64,000 nt of DNA from Roseivirga pacifica (GTDB taxonomy: Bacteria; Bacteroidota; Bacteroidia; Cytophagales; Cyclobacteriaceae), in NCBI RefSeq assembly GCF_900111145.1, contig NZ_FOIR01000002.1, positions 682,001 to 746,000 of the forward strand. The letters run 5' to 3'. The translations under genes were made by a program, and so were the position numbers. The stretch's first letter is position 1. Each line of letters opens with the position of its first letter. This document shows, piece after piece, positions 18,255 to 27,321 of this stretch. The notes beneath the pieces are model-generated. The model was not told where the DNA came from and ran no database searches. It worked only from the letters and a program-made list of their open reading frames with translations.

Positions 18255-18846
18255 ACACCGTTTGGTTTTCTTTACTCATTAATTTACGCCATTTTAAATA
18301 CCCTGAAGTGCCCATAATAAACAGAAAAACCGACATACCTGCGTAAATGTAAAGTTCTTTATACATTAAAAGCGGAATGGAAATGATGTTGCTGATATTC
18401 AGGTACACCCAGTTTTCGATCTTGCGCTTGGCCATTAGCCACATGCCTGCCCAGGCAAAGGCCACCACCACGGCATCCCAAATAGGCACGTCCGAATCGG
18501 TGTGGTAAAAGAGCCAATAGCTCATAAGTGCAAAACAGCCCAACACTATTCCATTGGCTTTTAAAAACTCGTTTTTGTTAACTGTCGAAATGGGTACTTC
18601 GGCTTTTTGTTTGCCAAACTTCCAGTAAACCCACCCATATACACTCATTACCAAGTAATACATGTTAAGTAGAATATCGGCATAAAGCGCACTCTGGTAC
18701 AATACCCACATGCTGATTAAAATTGAGGCAATACCGAACAGGTAAGTGTGTACACTATTCTGTCGTGCAAGCACCACTTGCACAATGCCAAAAATTGTCC
18801 CGAAGGCTTGCAACCATGTTAATTCTGAAAGAAATTCCTCGATCAT
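18241..18846 (-). CDS. pnuT: PnuT-type thiamine transporter (PnuC family)
   Basis: An integral membrane protein with about seven hydrophobic helices and the PnuC family segment NSVHTYLFGIASILISMW, followed by YYLVMSVYGWVYW. PnuC proteins move vitamins (nicotinamide riboside, riboflavin, thiamine) by facilitated diffusion. The TPP riboswitch immediately upstream identifies this one as the thiamine-specific branch (PnuT). The start was set at the ATG at 18846, giving 201 residues beginning MIEEFLSEL; a longer frame starting with TTG at 18891 is possible but adds an unlikely tail. The gene ends inside the start of the flavoprotein gene (14-base overlap). Confidence 0.85.
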   Translation of the reverse strand: MIEEFLSELTWLQAFGTIFGIVQVVLARQNSVHTYLFGIASILISMWVLYQSALYADILLNMYYLVMSVYGWVYWKFGKQKAEVPISTVNKNEFLKANGIVLGCFALMSYWLFYHTDSDVPIWDAVVVAFAWAGMWLMAKRKIENWVYLNISNIISIPLLMYKELYIYAGMSVFLFIMGTSGYLKWRKLMSKENQTVYAAA

Positions 18847-18910
18847 TGTTTTAGTTTTTTCAATGAAATGAGGAGATGAACCAAACCACAACAGACAGGT
18901 TGCGATCGCT

Positions 18911-19000
18911 TAAAATCCCTACGCCAGCATTATCCGGGTCAGGTGTGGAGCCAAGCTCCTGGGTATCATCTCAGCCTACCAACTGGCAAGCACCCCATTT
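18911..19000 (-). promoter_or_regulatory. TPP (thiamine pyrophosphate) riboswitch
   Basis: On the minus strand the conserved elements appear in order: GGGGTGC, GGCTGAGATGATACCC, then ACCTGACCCGGATAATG and GCTGGCGTAGGGA, ending 66 bases before the pnuT ATG. These are the canonical P1 to P5 core sequences of the TPP aptamer. No U-tract terminator is visible between the aptamer and the ATG, so control may be at translation. It should shut the pnuT-flavoprotein operon when TPP is abundant. Confidence 0.95.
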
Positions 19001-19184
19001 TGGGCAAATGTATGCCCGAAGTTTTTAGCAGAAAAGAATTCCACCAAATATTGGCGGTAACAGGCTCAAGTTTCCCGTTTCATTCAACGAAAACAAATGC
19101 CAATTATCGAAAGCAAGGCTTGGTTCATCGAAATAACCCTTTAAAAACCTGACTACTAGCGATTTTTAGGAAAATTCGTGAGCC

Positions 19185-21152
19185 ATGAAAAAGTTCGTTT
19201 TCCTAATTCTTAGCCTTTCCCTTGTTGCATGTATTGAAGAACCAAATGTTGGTAATGAGGTAGATGATAGCCAATCACTAACCGATTATTCGTTCGACAC
19301 ATTTGATTTTGAGACCGCCAAACAGGTGGAAATCAATATTAACGACATAGGCAGCGATGCGGCAAAGTATGAGCTTTTCTATGAGTTTGAAGGTGAAATG
19401 CTTTCGGTTGGGGCTTACATTAAAGAAACAAATGGTTTGACTGTGAGCCATACGCTCCCTTCTTCTGTAAGTGAATTGTATGTGAATAAAACAACAGTAA
19501 ACGGAACGCAGCAATACAACATGCCCGTTAATGGCGCTAGTGCAGCTTTAAGCATTAAAGACTACACTACTGGCAGTGCGGCCAATAGCAACAACGAAGG
19601 CTGCGTAGATCACCTTTATGCTGTAAACAACAATGGAGACTTTTTCAGCATAGATGTTTCGAACAGCGACTTTGCTCCAACAGAACTTGGCCAGCTGCAG
19701 GGTGGTGGCTCTATTGCCAATGCCTTAGACCAAGCCAATGGCATAATGTATTACAATGTGGGCAAGAACTTATACGCGTACGACATTGCCACGGGCACAT
19801 ACACCACCAAGCATACCAACAACCCATTTAACGGAAACTACCCAAGGCTTGAGTACTATGACGGTTACTTTTATATGAGTAATAAAGATGTGATGCACAA
19901 GGTTGAAGTAGAAACCAATAATGTGGTGGCTACTTATAAAATCTCTGGCTTTATAAACAATAGTGGAGGTGGCGATTTGGCTTTCGACTCAAATGGCGAA
20001 CTATATCTAGCGTGCTTTTCAGGACTTTATAAATTCTCATCTTTTGATGATGCCAATGGCACAGCGCAGATTATTAGGATTAGTGCTGAAAACTTTCCAT
20101 TTCAACTTACCTCTATGGCTATTGATCGCCAGGACAGAATATTTGTAGGAACAAATGATGCTCAGTCTAATCTTATTCAAATAAGTAAGGAAGATGGCGC
20201 CTACTCCATTGTAAAAACCTTCGACAAAAAGATCAATGATTTAACTGCATGGAAGTGCGAAACAAGTGATTTGAGCCAGGTTGACTCTGACAACGATGGT
20301 GTAATTGATGAACTTGATGACTACCCCAATGACCCTGAGGCTGCGGTTGATAGCTATACGCCTTCAGAACTAGGCATGGGCTCTTTTGCATTCGAAGACC
20401 TTTGGCCTAACAAAGGAGATTACGATTTTAACGATATGGTAATTGGCTACCGATACAGAAACGTATTGAATGGAGATAATGAAAGCGTAAGGCTAATCAT
20501 GAACTTCACGATCAGGGCCATTGGTGCGGCAAACCACAGTGGTTTTGGTATTGAACTAGATGTTGACCCGAACTTGGTAGCATCGGTAAGCGGACACAGT
20601 ACTGCAGGCAACAATACTAGCCTAAACGAAAAAGGACTTGAAGCACAGCAAAACAAATCTGTGATCATTGTATTCAACGATAGCTTCAACCACATAAAGC
20701 CAGCTGCAGGCGCATCTTTTATCAACACCGACCCTAACGAGACATCCGTAGCACCTTTCGAATTCGAGGTGGTTGTACAGTTTACCAACCCAATCGACCC
20801 TACGCTAATTGGCGAAGCTCCATTCAACCCATTCATCTTTTCGAGCTACGACCGCGGTGTTGAGCTACACCTGGCAGGCAATATGCCAACTGCTCTGGCC
20901 GACCAAAGCTTATTCGGCACTGCCGGTGATGCAACAGACCTAGCTGCCGGAAAAACCTATCAGGACAGCAATAACTTGCCTTGGGCCATTCATATCATTC
21001 ACAAGTTCAGGTATCCGACAGAAAAATCGAGAATTGACCAAGGGTACAACAAGTTTGTGGACTGGGGTTTAAGTCGAGGCACTCAATTCAAAGACTGGTA
21101 TGGCGATAACTCAGGCTATAGAAATGTAAATAGACTATATTTTGACAATTGA
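19185..21152 (+). CDS. LruC domain-containing lipoprotein
   Basis: A 655-residue exported lipoprotein: signal MKKFVFLILSLSLVAC with Cys 16. The middle part (~100-355) looks like a beta-propeller-like repeat region (runs such as NNGDFFSIDVSN, LYKFSSFDDANG). A calcium-binding type loop DSDNDGVIDELDDYPND at ~366 leads into the C-terminal LruC domain, marked by FEDLWPNKGDYDFNDMVI near residue 405. LruC proteins are named from Leptospira and are frequent in Bacteroidota and Vibrio; function unknown, probably surface or matrix associated. An acidic small protein gene follows 25 bases later on the same strand. Family call is firm. Confidence 0.88.
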   Translation: MKKFVFLILSLSLVACIEEPNVGNEVDDSQSLTDYSFDTFDFETAKQVEININDIGSDAAKYELFYEFEGEMLSVGAYIKETNGLTVSHTLPSSVSELYVNKTTVNGTQQYNMPVNGASAALSIKDYTTGSAANSNNEGCVDHLYAVNNNGDFFSIDVSNSDFAPTELGQLQGGGSIANALDQANGIMYYNVGKNLYAYDIATGTYTTKHTNNPFNGNYPRLEYYDGYFYMSNKDVMHKVEVETNNVVATYKISGFINNSGGGDLAFDSNGELYLACFSGLYKFSSFDDANGTAQIIRISAENFPFQLTSMAIDRQDRIFVGTNDAQSNLIQISKEDGAYSIVKTFDKKINDLTAWKCETSDLSQVDSDNDGVIDELDDYPNDPEAAVDSYTPSELGMGSFAFEDLWPNKGDYDFNDMVIGYRYRNVLNGDNESVRLIMNFTIRAIGAANHSGFGIELDVDPNLVASVSGHSTAGNNTSLNEKGLEAQQNKSVIIVFNDSFNHIKPAAGASFINTDPNETSVAPFEFEVVVQFTNPIDPTLIGEAPFNPFIFSSYDRGVELHLAGNMPTALADQSLFGTAGDATDLAAGKTYQDSNNLPWAIHIIHKFRYPTEKSRIDQGYNKFVDWGLSRGTQFKDWYGDNSGYRNVNRLYFDN

Positions 21153-21177
21153 TAGTAAGTGAATTACATTTCACTTA

Positions 21178-21648
21178 ATGTTTGAAGATGATGACGATTT
21201 TATAGACCCGAAGACCCTGCCCATTTACCAAAAGGGAAAGGAAATATTCGATACGGTAAAGCAAATTTGTGACTTGATACCTGAGGACAACGAAGAATTA
21301 GCATTCACCCAGTCCATTATGTTGGATGATGCAATGATGTTGACTGTAAAAGTAGCGGGTGCTACTGGCGCAGGGCTTTACGACATTAAAATGGAAAATG
21401 CGGCCATTATTAGAAAAGCAGCCCGCGACCTAATGGTGCAAAACCACACATTGGAAATGTTTGGTTTTAAGGAGGTGCATTACTTTCAGGTGGTAAGAGA
21501 GCTTATTGAAGAATACCGACTATTATTTATCGACTGGGTAGCTAGCTTTGATCCGTGGGACTATGCAATTGACAGGTGGGGGCTTTTCAACCCACCAGGC
21601 GTTGGTCCATTCGATAAGGATCCGGATGATGATATTCCAATGGACTAA
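21178..21648 (+). CDS. Acidic hypothetical protein
   Basis: I do not recognise the family. The 156-residue product has an acidic N-terminus (FEDDDDFID) and an acidic tail (DKDPDDDIPMD) around a helical core of ~100 residues (residues 15-125). No signal peptide or membrane helix. The start at 21178 is 25 bases after the LruC gene, so the two may share a transcript. The helical core with four amphipathic stretches could be a four-helix bundle, but this is only an impression. Confidence 0.65.
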   Translation: MFEDDDDFIDPKTLPIYQKGKEIFDTVKQICDLIPEDNEELAFTQSIMLDDAMMLTVKVAGATGAGLYDIKMENAAIIRKAARDLMVQNHTLEMFGFKEVHYFQVVRELIEEYRLLFIDWVASFDPWDYAIDRWGLFNPPGVGPFDKDPDDDIPMD

Positions 21649-21681
21649 AGACCATTGCTTACGCTTGCCCTAAAAGTGAGA

Positions 21682-21705
21682 ATGCCCCAGCATTAGCTGA
21701 GGCAT
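21682..21705. terminator. Hairpin between converging genes
   Basis: ATGCC-C-CAGC at 21682-21691 pairs with GCTG-A-GGCAT at 21696-21705 around an ATTA loop, with one opposed mismatch. It lies between the acidic protein gene and sodC, which converge. The T tracts are poor on both sides, so termination activity is only likely. Confidence 0.4.
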
Positions 21706-21743
21706 CGAAATCTATATATTTAGGGTTTATTACTAAACCTCGT

Positions 21744-22331
21744 TTATTTCTCTATTACACCACAACCAACTCTGGCACCAGCGGCACCGCTTGGTTGCGA
21801 AGTAAAATCGTCTGGACCAGCATGTACAATTACCGCTTTACCCAAAATATTACTTACATCAGAACCGCCAATTGTCCAGCCAGCAACATCGAGCATTAAT
21901 GTGCCAGTTCCGTCCTCTCCTACAGTAATATTTCCAATATCTCCTTTATGGAAAGTCTCACTTTCCATTCTGTTGCCATGGGCCACATCTAAAGGGTTCC
22001 AGTGGCCTCCAGCCGACTTACCATCTGCTGCCGAACAATCACCTTTCTCGTGAATATGCACCGCGTGCTCTCCTGGTTTAACGCCACTTAGCTTAACGCT
22101 TAAGTTAATCTTACCTTCTTCCAATTCGCTAAAGGTAACTTGCCCCTTGAGCTCGCTTCCACTTCTGCTTATTAGCTCAGTGGTTACAACTTTAAACTCC
22201 TTGTTAGGCTTTAGAGAAGGTATTTCGTTCTCGGGCGCATCGTTTTTTTGCTCTTTTACCTGAGTACAAGCAACTAGTGCAGTAACTATACCCAGTGCAA
22301 TGGTGAACATATTGTTGTTAAAGCTTCTCAT
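21744..22331 (-). CDS. sodC: Copper/zinc superoxide dismutase, lipoprotein-like
   Basis: Disproportionates superoxide outside the cytoplasm. All metal ligands can be placed: Cu by H92, H94, H110 and H170 and Zn by H110, H119, H128 and D131, in the motifs HIHEKGDC, GGHWNP, HGNR and FHKGDIGN. Cys 99 and Cys 190 fit the usual disulfide. The N-terminus is an export signal ending in ALVAC, so the enzyme is probably a lipoprotein anchored in the envelope. Length 195 is normal for bacterial SodC with its signal. Monocistronic; divergent from the SRPBCC gene. Confidence 0.95.
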   Translation of the reverse strand: MRSFNNNMFTIALGIVTALVACTQVKEQKNDAPENEIPSLKPNKEFKVVTTELISRSGSELKGQVTFSELEEGKINLSVKLSGVKPGEHAVHIHEKGDCSAADGKSAGGHWNPLDVAHGNRMESETFHKGDIGNITVGEDGTGTLMLDVAGWTIGGSDVSNILGKAVIVHAGPDDFTSQPSGAAGARVGCGVIEK

Positions 22332-22521
22332 GGTTGTAGTCTTTGGTTGCTAGCCATAAAGAAAATCACATGCCAAGGCCTTAAAAGCCGTACAGGCGCT
22401 GTAAAGGCCAATTGCACAGCATGAACTTTCTCAAGTTGAAAAAATCTATTTCAAAACAATAAAGACCAAGTGTTCACCAGACAGAAAAAGACTATTTTCA
22501 TGAAGACAAAACTTCAAGAAA

Positions 22522-22938
22522 ATGACTTTTCAGAAAATAAACATCGAAGCCACAGTAAATGCCGATATGCAAACTGCGTGGAACTGCTACACTAATCCGG
22601 AGCACATTACAAAATGGAATTTTGCTGACGACAGTTGGCACTGCCCTTCGGCAGAAAACGATCTAAGGGTTGGCGGTAAAATGAAATCGCGTATGGAAGC
22701 CAAAGACGGAAGCTTCGGTTTCGACTTTGAAGCCATTTATGATGAAGTGAAGGAAAACGAAAAAATAGTTTACCACCTTGAAGACGGCCGATCAGTTGAC
22801 ATTACTTTCGAGGATAAGGGTGGTTCCATACTTATAAAAATTGTATTTGATGCTGAAAACGAAAACCCAGTTGATATGCAAAAAGCAGGGTGGCAAGCTA
22901 TTTTGGATAACTATAAAAAACACGCTCAAGCACAGTAA
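22522..22938 (+). CDS. SRPBCC (AHSA1-type) protein
   Basis: A 138-residue START-like fold protein of the activator of Hsp90 ATPase (AHSA1/YndB) branch. The typical opening is visible: IEATVNADMQTAWNCYTNPEHITKW, followed by LRVGGKMKSRMEAKDG and the C-terminal AGWQAILDNYKKH. These proteins hold small hydrophobic ligands; their role is usually unknown. No partner gene is obvious. Start fits the ATG at 22522. Confidence 0.85.
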   Translation: MTFQKINIEATVNADMQTAWNCYTNPEHITKWNFADDSWHCPSAENDLRVGGKMKSRMEAKDGSFGFDFEAIYDEVKENEKIVYHLEDGRSVDITFEDKGGSILIKIVFDAENENPVDMQKAGWQAILDNYKKHAQAQ

Positions 22939-22997
22939 TCTAAAACATTATTGTGTCTTACCTATATTTTTCGTTCATTTGAGTAAATCATTTATTT

Positions 22998-24086
22998 ATG
23001 AAAATAAACATACTTTTTCTATCGTTGATTCTAGTTGCTTTTAGTTGTAAAGATGCTGATGAAACTCCGGAACCATCAACCAGTATACATCTGATAGCCA
23101 AAGAAAGTGGTACTTCCAGTTACAAACACCTTGTAAATGGTAAAGAGCAAGAGATACCATCTGAATTAAATTCTGAGTATACTACGTTAGTCTCAGCAAG
23201 TGTAGATGAAGAAGGTAATAGTAAGCTATACTACATCTCTAGAAACTACGGGGAAACAGCCAAGCTATACATCAACGAGAATGGAACAGAGAGCTTGCTA
23301 ACAAGCTTTCCTCATCCGCTTGTTTTTTTTACTGGAAGTGGCTCCAATGCAAACTCCCTTATATCAGGTTATGTTGAGGGAAATAAAGGCTTTTATATTG
23401 AAGGAAACAATATCACCTATGTTGGCGAGGCTGAACATTCAATGGTTCATGTAGCACTAAAGGATAACCAAGGAAACTACCATATAATTTATCAAGAGCG
23501 TAAAACCACATACTCTGAAGCATACGGAGCAAATTTTTCTGGCCCTACAGGGCAGCCAAAATACATTTTAAATGGTCAAGAAGTTGTGATACCAATTCCA
23601 GAGGGTGCGGTAGTCAACTCATACCGCTTCAATCTTTCTCCTGACGGAACCCCCACCCCGCGTATTAATTTGAACAAAAACCCTTCATCTCCAAATAGCA
23701 CTCATACTTTACATGAATTCGTAGATGGAGAACTAATAGAAATTGAAACTGAAAGTAATCCAAACGGAACGTTCAAAACATCACGCACAAAACATATTGA
23801 TGGTAAAGAATATCAGCTTGGCAATTTCTATGCCTTTGATAATTCTCCAGAGGAATCGTACGCTTACTATTTAGAAGATGGCGAAATGCATAAGTTTTCA
23901 AATGAGCACCGAAACTATGAGTTTACGGATATTACGGAGATTGATAATGTACTGCACATAGTTGGAAAATCACGATTAAAAAACAACTATGCAGACATAC
24001 AATCTTTGTATTTAGTAGATGGAGAACCAAATGAACTATCAGGCATTCCGAATTTAGAATTGCTATCTATTTTCAAAGTGGAGTAA
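22998..24086 (+). CDS. Lipoprotein of unknown function
   Basis: A 362-residue exported protein with a clear lipobox (ILFLSLILVAFSC, Cys at residue 17). The rest is strand-rich with recurring short elements such as YYISRNYG, GNYHIIYQ and ESYAYYLEDGE spaced at irregular intervals, suggesting a propeller-like fold of repeated blades. I do not recognise a family. The cupin gene starts 18 bases after it on the same strand, so they may be co-transcribed. Confidence 0.7.
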   Translation: MKINILFLSLILVAFSCKDADETPEPSTSIHLIAKESGTSSYKHLVNGKEQEIPSELNSEYTTLVSASVDEEGNSKLYYISRNYGETAKLYINENGTESLLTSFPHPLVFFTGSGSNANSLISGYVEGNKGFYIEGNNITYVGEAEHSMVHVALKDNQGNYHIIYQERKTTYSEAYGANFSGPTGQPKYILNGQEVVIPIPEGAVVNSYRFNLSPDGTPTPRINLNKNPSSPNSTHTLHEFVDGELIEIETESNPNGTFKTSRTKHIDGKEYQLGNFYAFDNSPEESYAYYLEDGEMHKFSNEHRNYEFTDITEIDNVLHIVGKSRLKNNYADIQSLYLVDGEPNELSGIPNLELLSIFKVE

Positions 24087-24104
24087 TTACGGTTACTTTA
24101 CTTT

Positions 24105-24569
24105 ATGAAAAAACCACTACTCTATTCTACGCTAACCCTTACACTCATGACACTTTCTGCTTTTGTAGGCTGGAAAGGTCATGAGAAATTCACCGATATA
24201 GAAAGCATTATCGTTTCTAGAACTCAGGCCAATATTAGCCATGAGAACTGGGGCGATATAGTTATATATACGCCAGAAGATGGCACCAACACCTTTGGCA
24301 CCAAAAACACACTTACAGCAGTTGCGGAGATCAAGCCAGGAGAGCAAATACACCCACCACACCAACATACGGCAGAAGAGTTTATGTACATGTTAGAGGG
24401 TGAAGGCACTTGGAGCTTGAAAGGCAAAGAATCTCCAGCCAAAGCCGGTGATATGATGTACGCTAAACCATGGGACTGGCACGGGCTAACCAACACAGGC
24501 GATAAGACATTAAAGTTCTTTGTGGTAAAATGGGATAACAAAGGCGTGAAACCACCGAAAAAACCATAA
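24105..24569 (+). CDS. Exported cupin-domain protein
   Basis: A 154-residue single-domain cupin. The metal-binding motif 1 is visible as HPPHQHTAEEFMYMLEGEG near residues 86-105 and motif 2 as AGDMMYAKPWDWHGLTNTG near 117-136, giving three His and one Glu candidate ligands. The first ~20 residues (KKPLLYSTLTLTLMTLSAFVG) act as signal or anchor. Substrate unknown. Follows the unknown lipoprotein gene by 18 bases. Confidence 0.8.
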   Translation: MKKPLLYSTLTLTLMTLSAFVGWKGHEKFTDIESIIVSRTQANISHENWGDIVIYTPEDGTNTFGTKNTLTAVAEIKPGEQIHPPHQHTAEEFMYMLEGEGTWSLKGKESPAKAGDMMYAKPWDWHGLTNTGDKTLKFFVVKWDNKGVKPPKKP

Positions 24570-24663
24570 ACCAAGCCCATATTTTACAGAACGAAATGGA
24601 ACGCTTTAATCAAAAAAGTGTTTTCTTGATTGCTATTCCACTCAAATAACTAAGAATCAGTAG

Positions 24664-26169
24664 GTGCAAATTACCATTGAAAACATTATTCTAATCGGAT
24701 CGCTGTTGCTTTTAATAAGCATAGTGGCAGGTAAAACCAGCTATAAGTTCGGTATACCTACCCTATTGCTCTTTTTGGCAATTGGTATTTTGGCCGGCTC
24801 CGATGGAATTGGCGGTATTCAGTTCGATAACCCTGGAGTAGCCCAATTCATTGGTATTGTATCGCTCAACTTTATTCTGTTTTCTGGTGGTTTAGACACC
24901 AGCTGGTCATCCGTAAAACCAGTACTTAAGGTTGGACTTACCCTTTCTACCCTTGGCGTGTTGTTCACGGCATTGGGGCTTGGCACATTCGTTTATTTTA
25001 TTACCGATTTCACCCTGTTCGAGAGCTTTTTGCTTGGCGCTATTGTATCCTCTACCGATGCTGCTGCAGTATTTTCTATTCTTAGGGGGAAAAACTTAGG
25101 GCTAAAAAAAGACCTTCGCCCCACGCTGGAGCTAGAAAGTGGTAGTAACGACCCGATGGCCTATGTGCTGACCATTGCTTTTCTATCCTTAGTACAAACA
25201 CCAGACAAAAGCTTGTGGTCAATTATTGGTTTATTCTTAATGCAAATGAGCATTGGTGCCGCTGCTGGCTTTTTGTATGGAAAACTGAGCAAGTGGATCA
25301 TTAACAATATTAACCTTGATTTTGAAGGGCTTTACCCAGTTCTTGCCATCACACTTATGTTCATTGTGTTTTCAAGCACCGATGCACTTGGCGGAAATGG
25401 TTTCTTAGCCATTTACATATGTTCCGTTTACTTGGGCAATCAAAACCTCATTCACAAGAAAACCATAATGCGAATGTTCGATGGGTTGGCTTGGCTAATG
25501 CAAATCGTGCTTTTCTTAACCCTTGGTCTTCTGGTTTTCCCGAGTGAAATTGTGCCTTACATTGGCATCGGATTGATCATCTCGCTTTTCTTAATATTCG
25601 TAGCTAGGCCATTGGCGGTATTTCTATCACTCATCCCCTTCCGCATGAAGCTAAGAAGGCGGTTTTATATTTCGTGGGTTGGTTTAAGAGGTGCGGTTCC
25701 TATTGTTTTTGCCACCTACCCACTATTGGCCGGAATAGATAAGGCAAATGTGATATTTAATATCGTGTTCTTTATTTCGGTTAGTTCGGTGCTTATTCAA
25801 GGTACTACACTGCCTATTGTGGCCAAGTGGTTGCATGTGGCCCTACCAAGCAAAGCAAAGCCACTTTCGGCTACCGACATGCTGTTGGAAGAGAAACCAA
25901 AAACCATTTTAGACGAAGTTTTGGTTAGCAGCCATTGCCAGCTTATTGGTAAAAAAATTGTAGAACTTGGTTTTCCTAAAAATGTATTGATTGCAATGAT
26001 TGAGCGAGGTGATAGTTACATTACACCGAATGGGTCAACTGTAATTGAGGATCATGACAAACTTGTAGTGCTTACCGATAAGCAGGAACATTTAGATGAA
26101 GTGCGCAAAGTTTTGGGTACTTACGCTAATGAACAAGAAAAACCCGTAGAGGAGGAAGTAAACAGCTAA
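24664..26169 (+). CDS. Potassium/proton antiporter (CPA1, NhaP2/CvrA type)
   Basis: A 501-residue cation:proton antiporter with about twelve hydrophobic helices. Family hallmarks are SSTDAAAVFSILRG near residue 130 and LESGSNDPMAY near 160, which carry the ion-binding Asp residues. A cytoplasmic TrkA_C domain follows at ~415-485 (VLVSSHCQLIGKKIVELGFPK). The C-terminal CorC/HlyC part of E. coli NhaP2 is missing, so the protein is of the shorter form. Translation starts at GTG 24664, since no in-frame ATG exists near the first helix. It probably exports K+ in exchange for H+ at high pH or osmotic change. Confidence 0.9.
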   Translation: MQITIENIILIGSLLLLISIVAGKTSYKFGIPTLLLFLAIGILAGSDGIGGIQFDNPGVAQFIGIVSLNFILFSGGLDTSWSSVKPVLKVGLTLSTLGVLFTALGLGTFVYFITDFTLFESFLLGAIVSSTDAAAVFSILRGKNLGLKKDLRPTLELESGSNDPMAYVLTIAFLSLVQTPDKSLWSIIGLFLMQMSIGAAAGFLYGKLSKWIINNINLDFEGLYPVLAITLMFIVFSSTDALGGNGFLAIYICSVYLGNQNLIHKKTIMRMFDGLAWLMQIVLFLTLGLLVFPSEIVPYIGIGLIISLFLIFVARPLAVFLSLIPFRMKLRRRFYISWVGLRGAVPIVFATYPLLAGIDKANVIFNIVFFISVSSVLIQGTTLPIVAKWLHVALPSKAKPLSATDMLLEEKPKTILDEVLVSSHCQLIGKKIVELGFPKNVLIAMIERGDSYITPNGSTVIEDHDKLVVLTDKQEHLDEVRKVLGTYANEQEKPVEEEVNS

Positions 26170-26196
26170 TGCACTAGCTATATTTGCAGCTATACA

Positions 26197-26571
26197 ATGA
26201 AAAGAGCAGGAACATACGGCAAAAAAACCCAGTCAGTTGCACTGATGCTTTGTTATGTATTTACTCTGTTTATTGGTTACGTAGCCAATATTGAGGCCAA
26301 TACGAGAGATTATTCGGCAGCAGACACCACGCTTAGCACTTTACTTTCCGATACTTTTCACCATGCCACCAACCTAAGTAGAAACTCTAGTGAGCGGATA
26401 ATTACACCGGCTCAAACTGATGATACCCCAGGCAAGGATCACTTGGCTGCTGCCTTATATGGCAATGCGCAAGCACACACAAACATTAACCAGTTTTATG
26501 CTGATAGAAGGATTAGACCCTTACATCAACGTAAAGCTGATTTGCTCTTCCCATTCCATTATTTCTGGTAA
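26197..26571 (+). CDS. Small exported protein, unknown
   Basis: A 124-residue protein with an N-terminal hydrophobic stretch (QSVALMLCYVFTLFIGYVANIEA), likely a signal peptide or single anchor. The rest is polar, rich in His, Thr and Ala, with no known domain. It starts 27 bases after the antiporter stop. A TATATTTG (-7 like) lies at 26179-26186, but no matching TTTG sits 19 bases upstream, so its own promoter is unproven. Confidence 0.6.
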   Translation: MKRAGTYGKKTQSVALMLCYVFTLFIGYVANIEANTRDYSAADTTLSTLLSDTFHHATNLSRNSSERIITPAQTDDTPGKDHLAAALYGNAQAHTNINQFYADRRIRPLHQRKADLLFPFHYFW

Positions 26572-26649
26572 TTCAACTTTTCTCCCACGCCTTAAAAGGC
26601 AATTACTTATTACCTAAAACGCTACCACGGCCATTGGCCATGGCAGCAC

Positions 26650-27144
26650 ATGAATTACTATAAAATGGAACTAGATATAACAATCATAGGCCTTATTGCA
26701 ATGGCCCTATGCATTATTCCTTTGCAGATAATGTATAAAAGCAAAAGAAAGAATAGCCTGAAAATAACCGATGCGCTTAAGCAATTGGCCAACGAACTAG
26801 GCACCGAATTGAGTACGTTCGACACCGCCTCAAGCTTTGCCCTTGGTTATACTGCCGACAATAGCCATTTGCTATTTAATTATACCGGCAAAGCTGACCC
26901 TTTTCAACAAGCCATTCCTTTTTCCGAAATAAGCAATTGCAGGCTTTTGGTAAATCGTACCTCTAAAAAAGCAGGAAAAGAAACAACTTCTATTATTGAT
27001 AGAATCATGTTGGAACTGGATATGAAGCACGGTGGAAAAAAGCTAAACCTTACGCTTTTTAATTACGACAACTTTATTCCCATGTATAATGAGCTACAAC
27101 TTGCGCATAAATGGGAAATAGAAATCAATCGGTTGATTGATTAA
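26650..27144 (+). CDS. Membrane-anchored hypothetical protein
   Basis: A 164-residue protein with one N-terminal membrane helix (ITIIGLIAMALCIIPLQIMY) followed by a basic stop-transfer stretch and a soluble cytoplasmic domain of ~130 residues. The start may be the ATG at 26650 or the one at 26665 (MELDITII), which gives a cleaner anchor. No family recognised; the C-terminal part (LDMKHGGKKLNLTLFNYDNFIPMYNEL) resembles PH-like or bacterial-PH-type small proteins only loosely. Confidence 0.65.
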   Translation: MNYYKMELDITIIGLIAMALCIIPLQIMYKSKRKNSLKITDALKQLANELGTELSTFDTASSFALGYTADNSHLLFNYTGKADPFQQAIPFSEISNCRLLVNRTSKKAGKETTSIIDRIMLELDMKHGGKKLNLTLFNYDNFIPMYNELQLAHKWEIEINRLID

Positions 27145-27321
27145 CCCTGCTAGCTGCGGAGCGCAAAAGGTGCTCCGTAGCTTCCTAAAACCCTTTCATT
27201 TTGAGAAAATCACTTTCCATCTGAAAAGAGAAAGTGCCGTCAGAGTTTATTAAGCGCGTTTTCCCGCTCATTTCTGGCTTGGCATTACGCTTGTATTTCA
27301 ATGGCAAAAAAACAATTAGCC

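Noticed and set aside
18943-19152. Plus-strand open frame over the riboswitch
   Set aside because: It runs antisense through the TPP aptamer; the aptamer's conservation explains the sequence.
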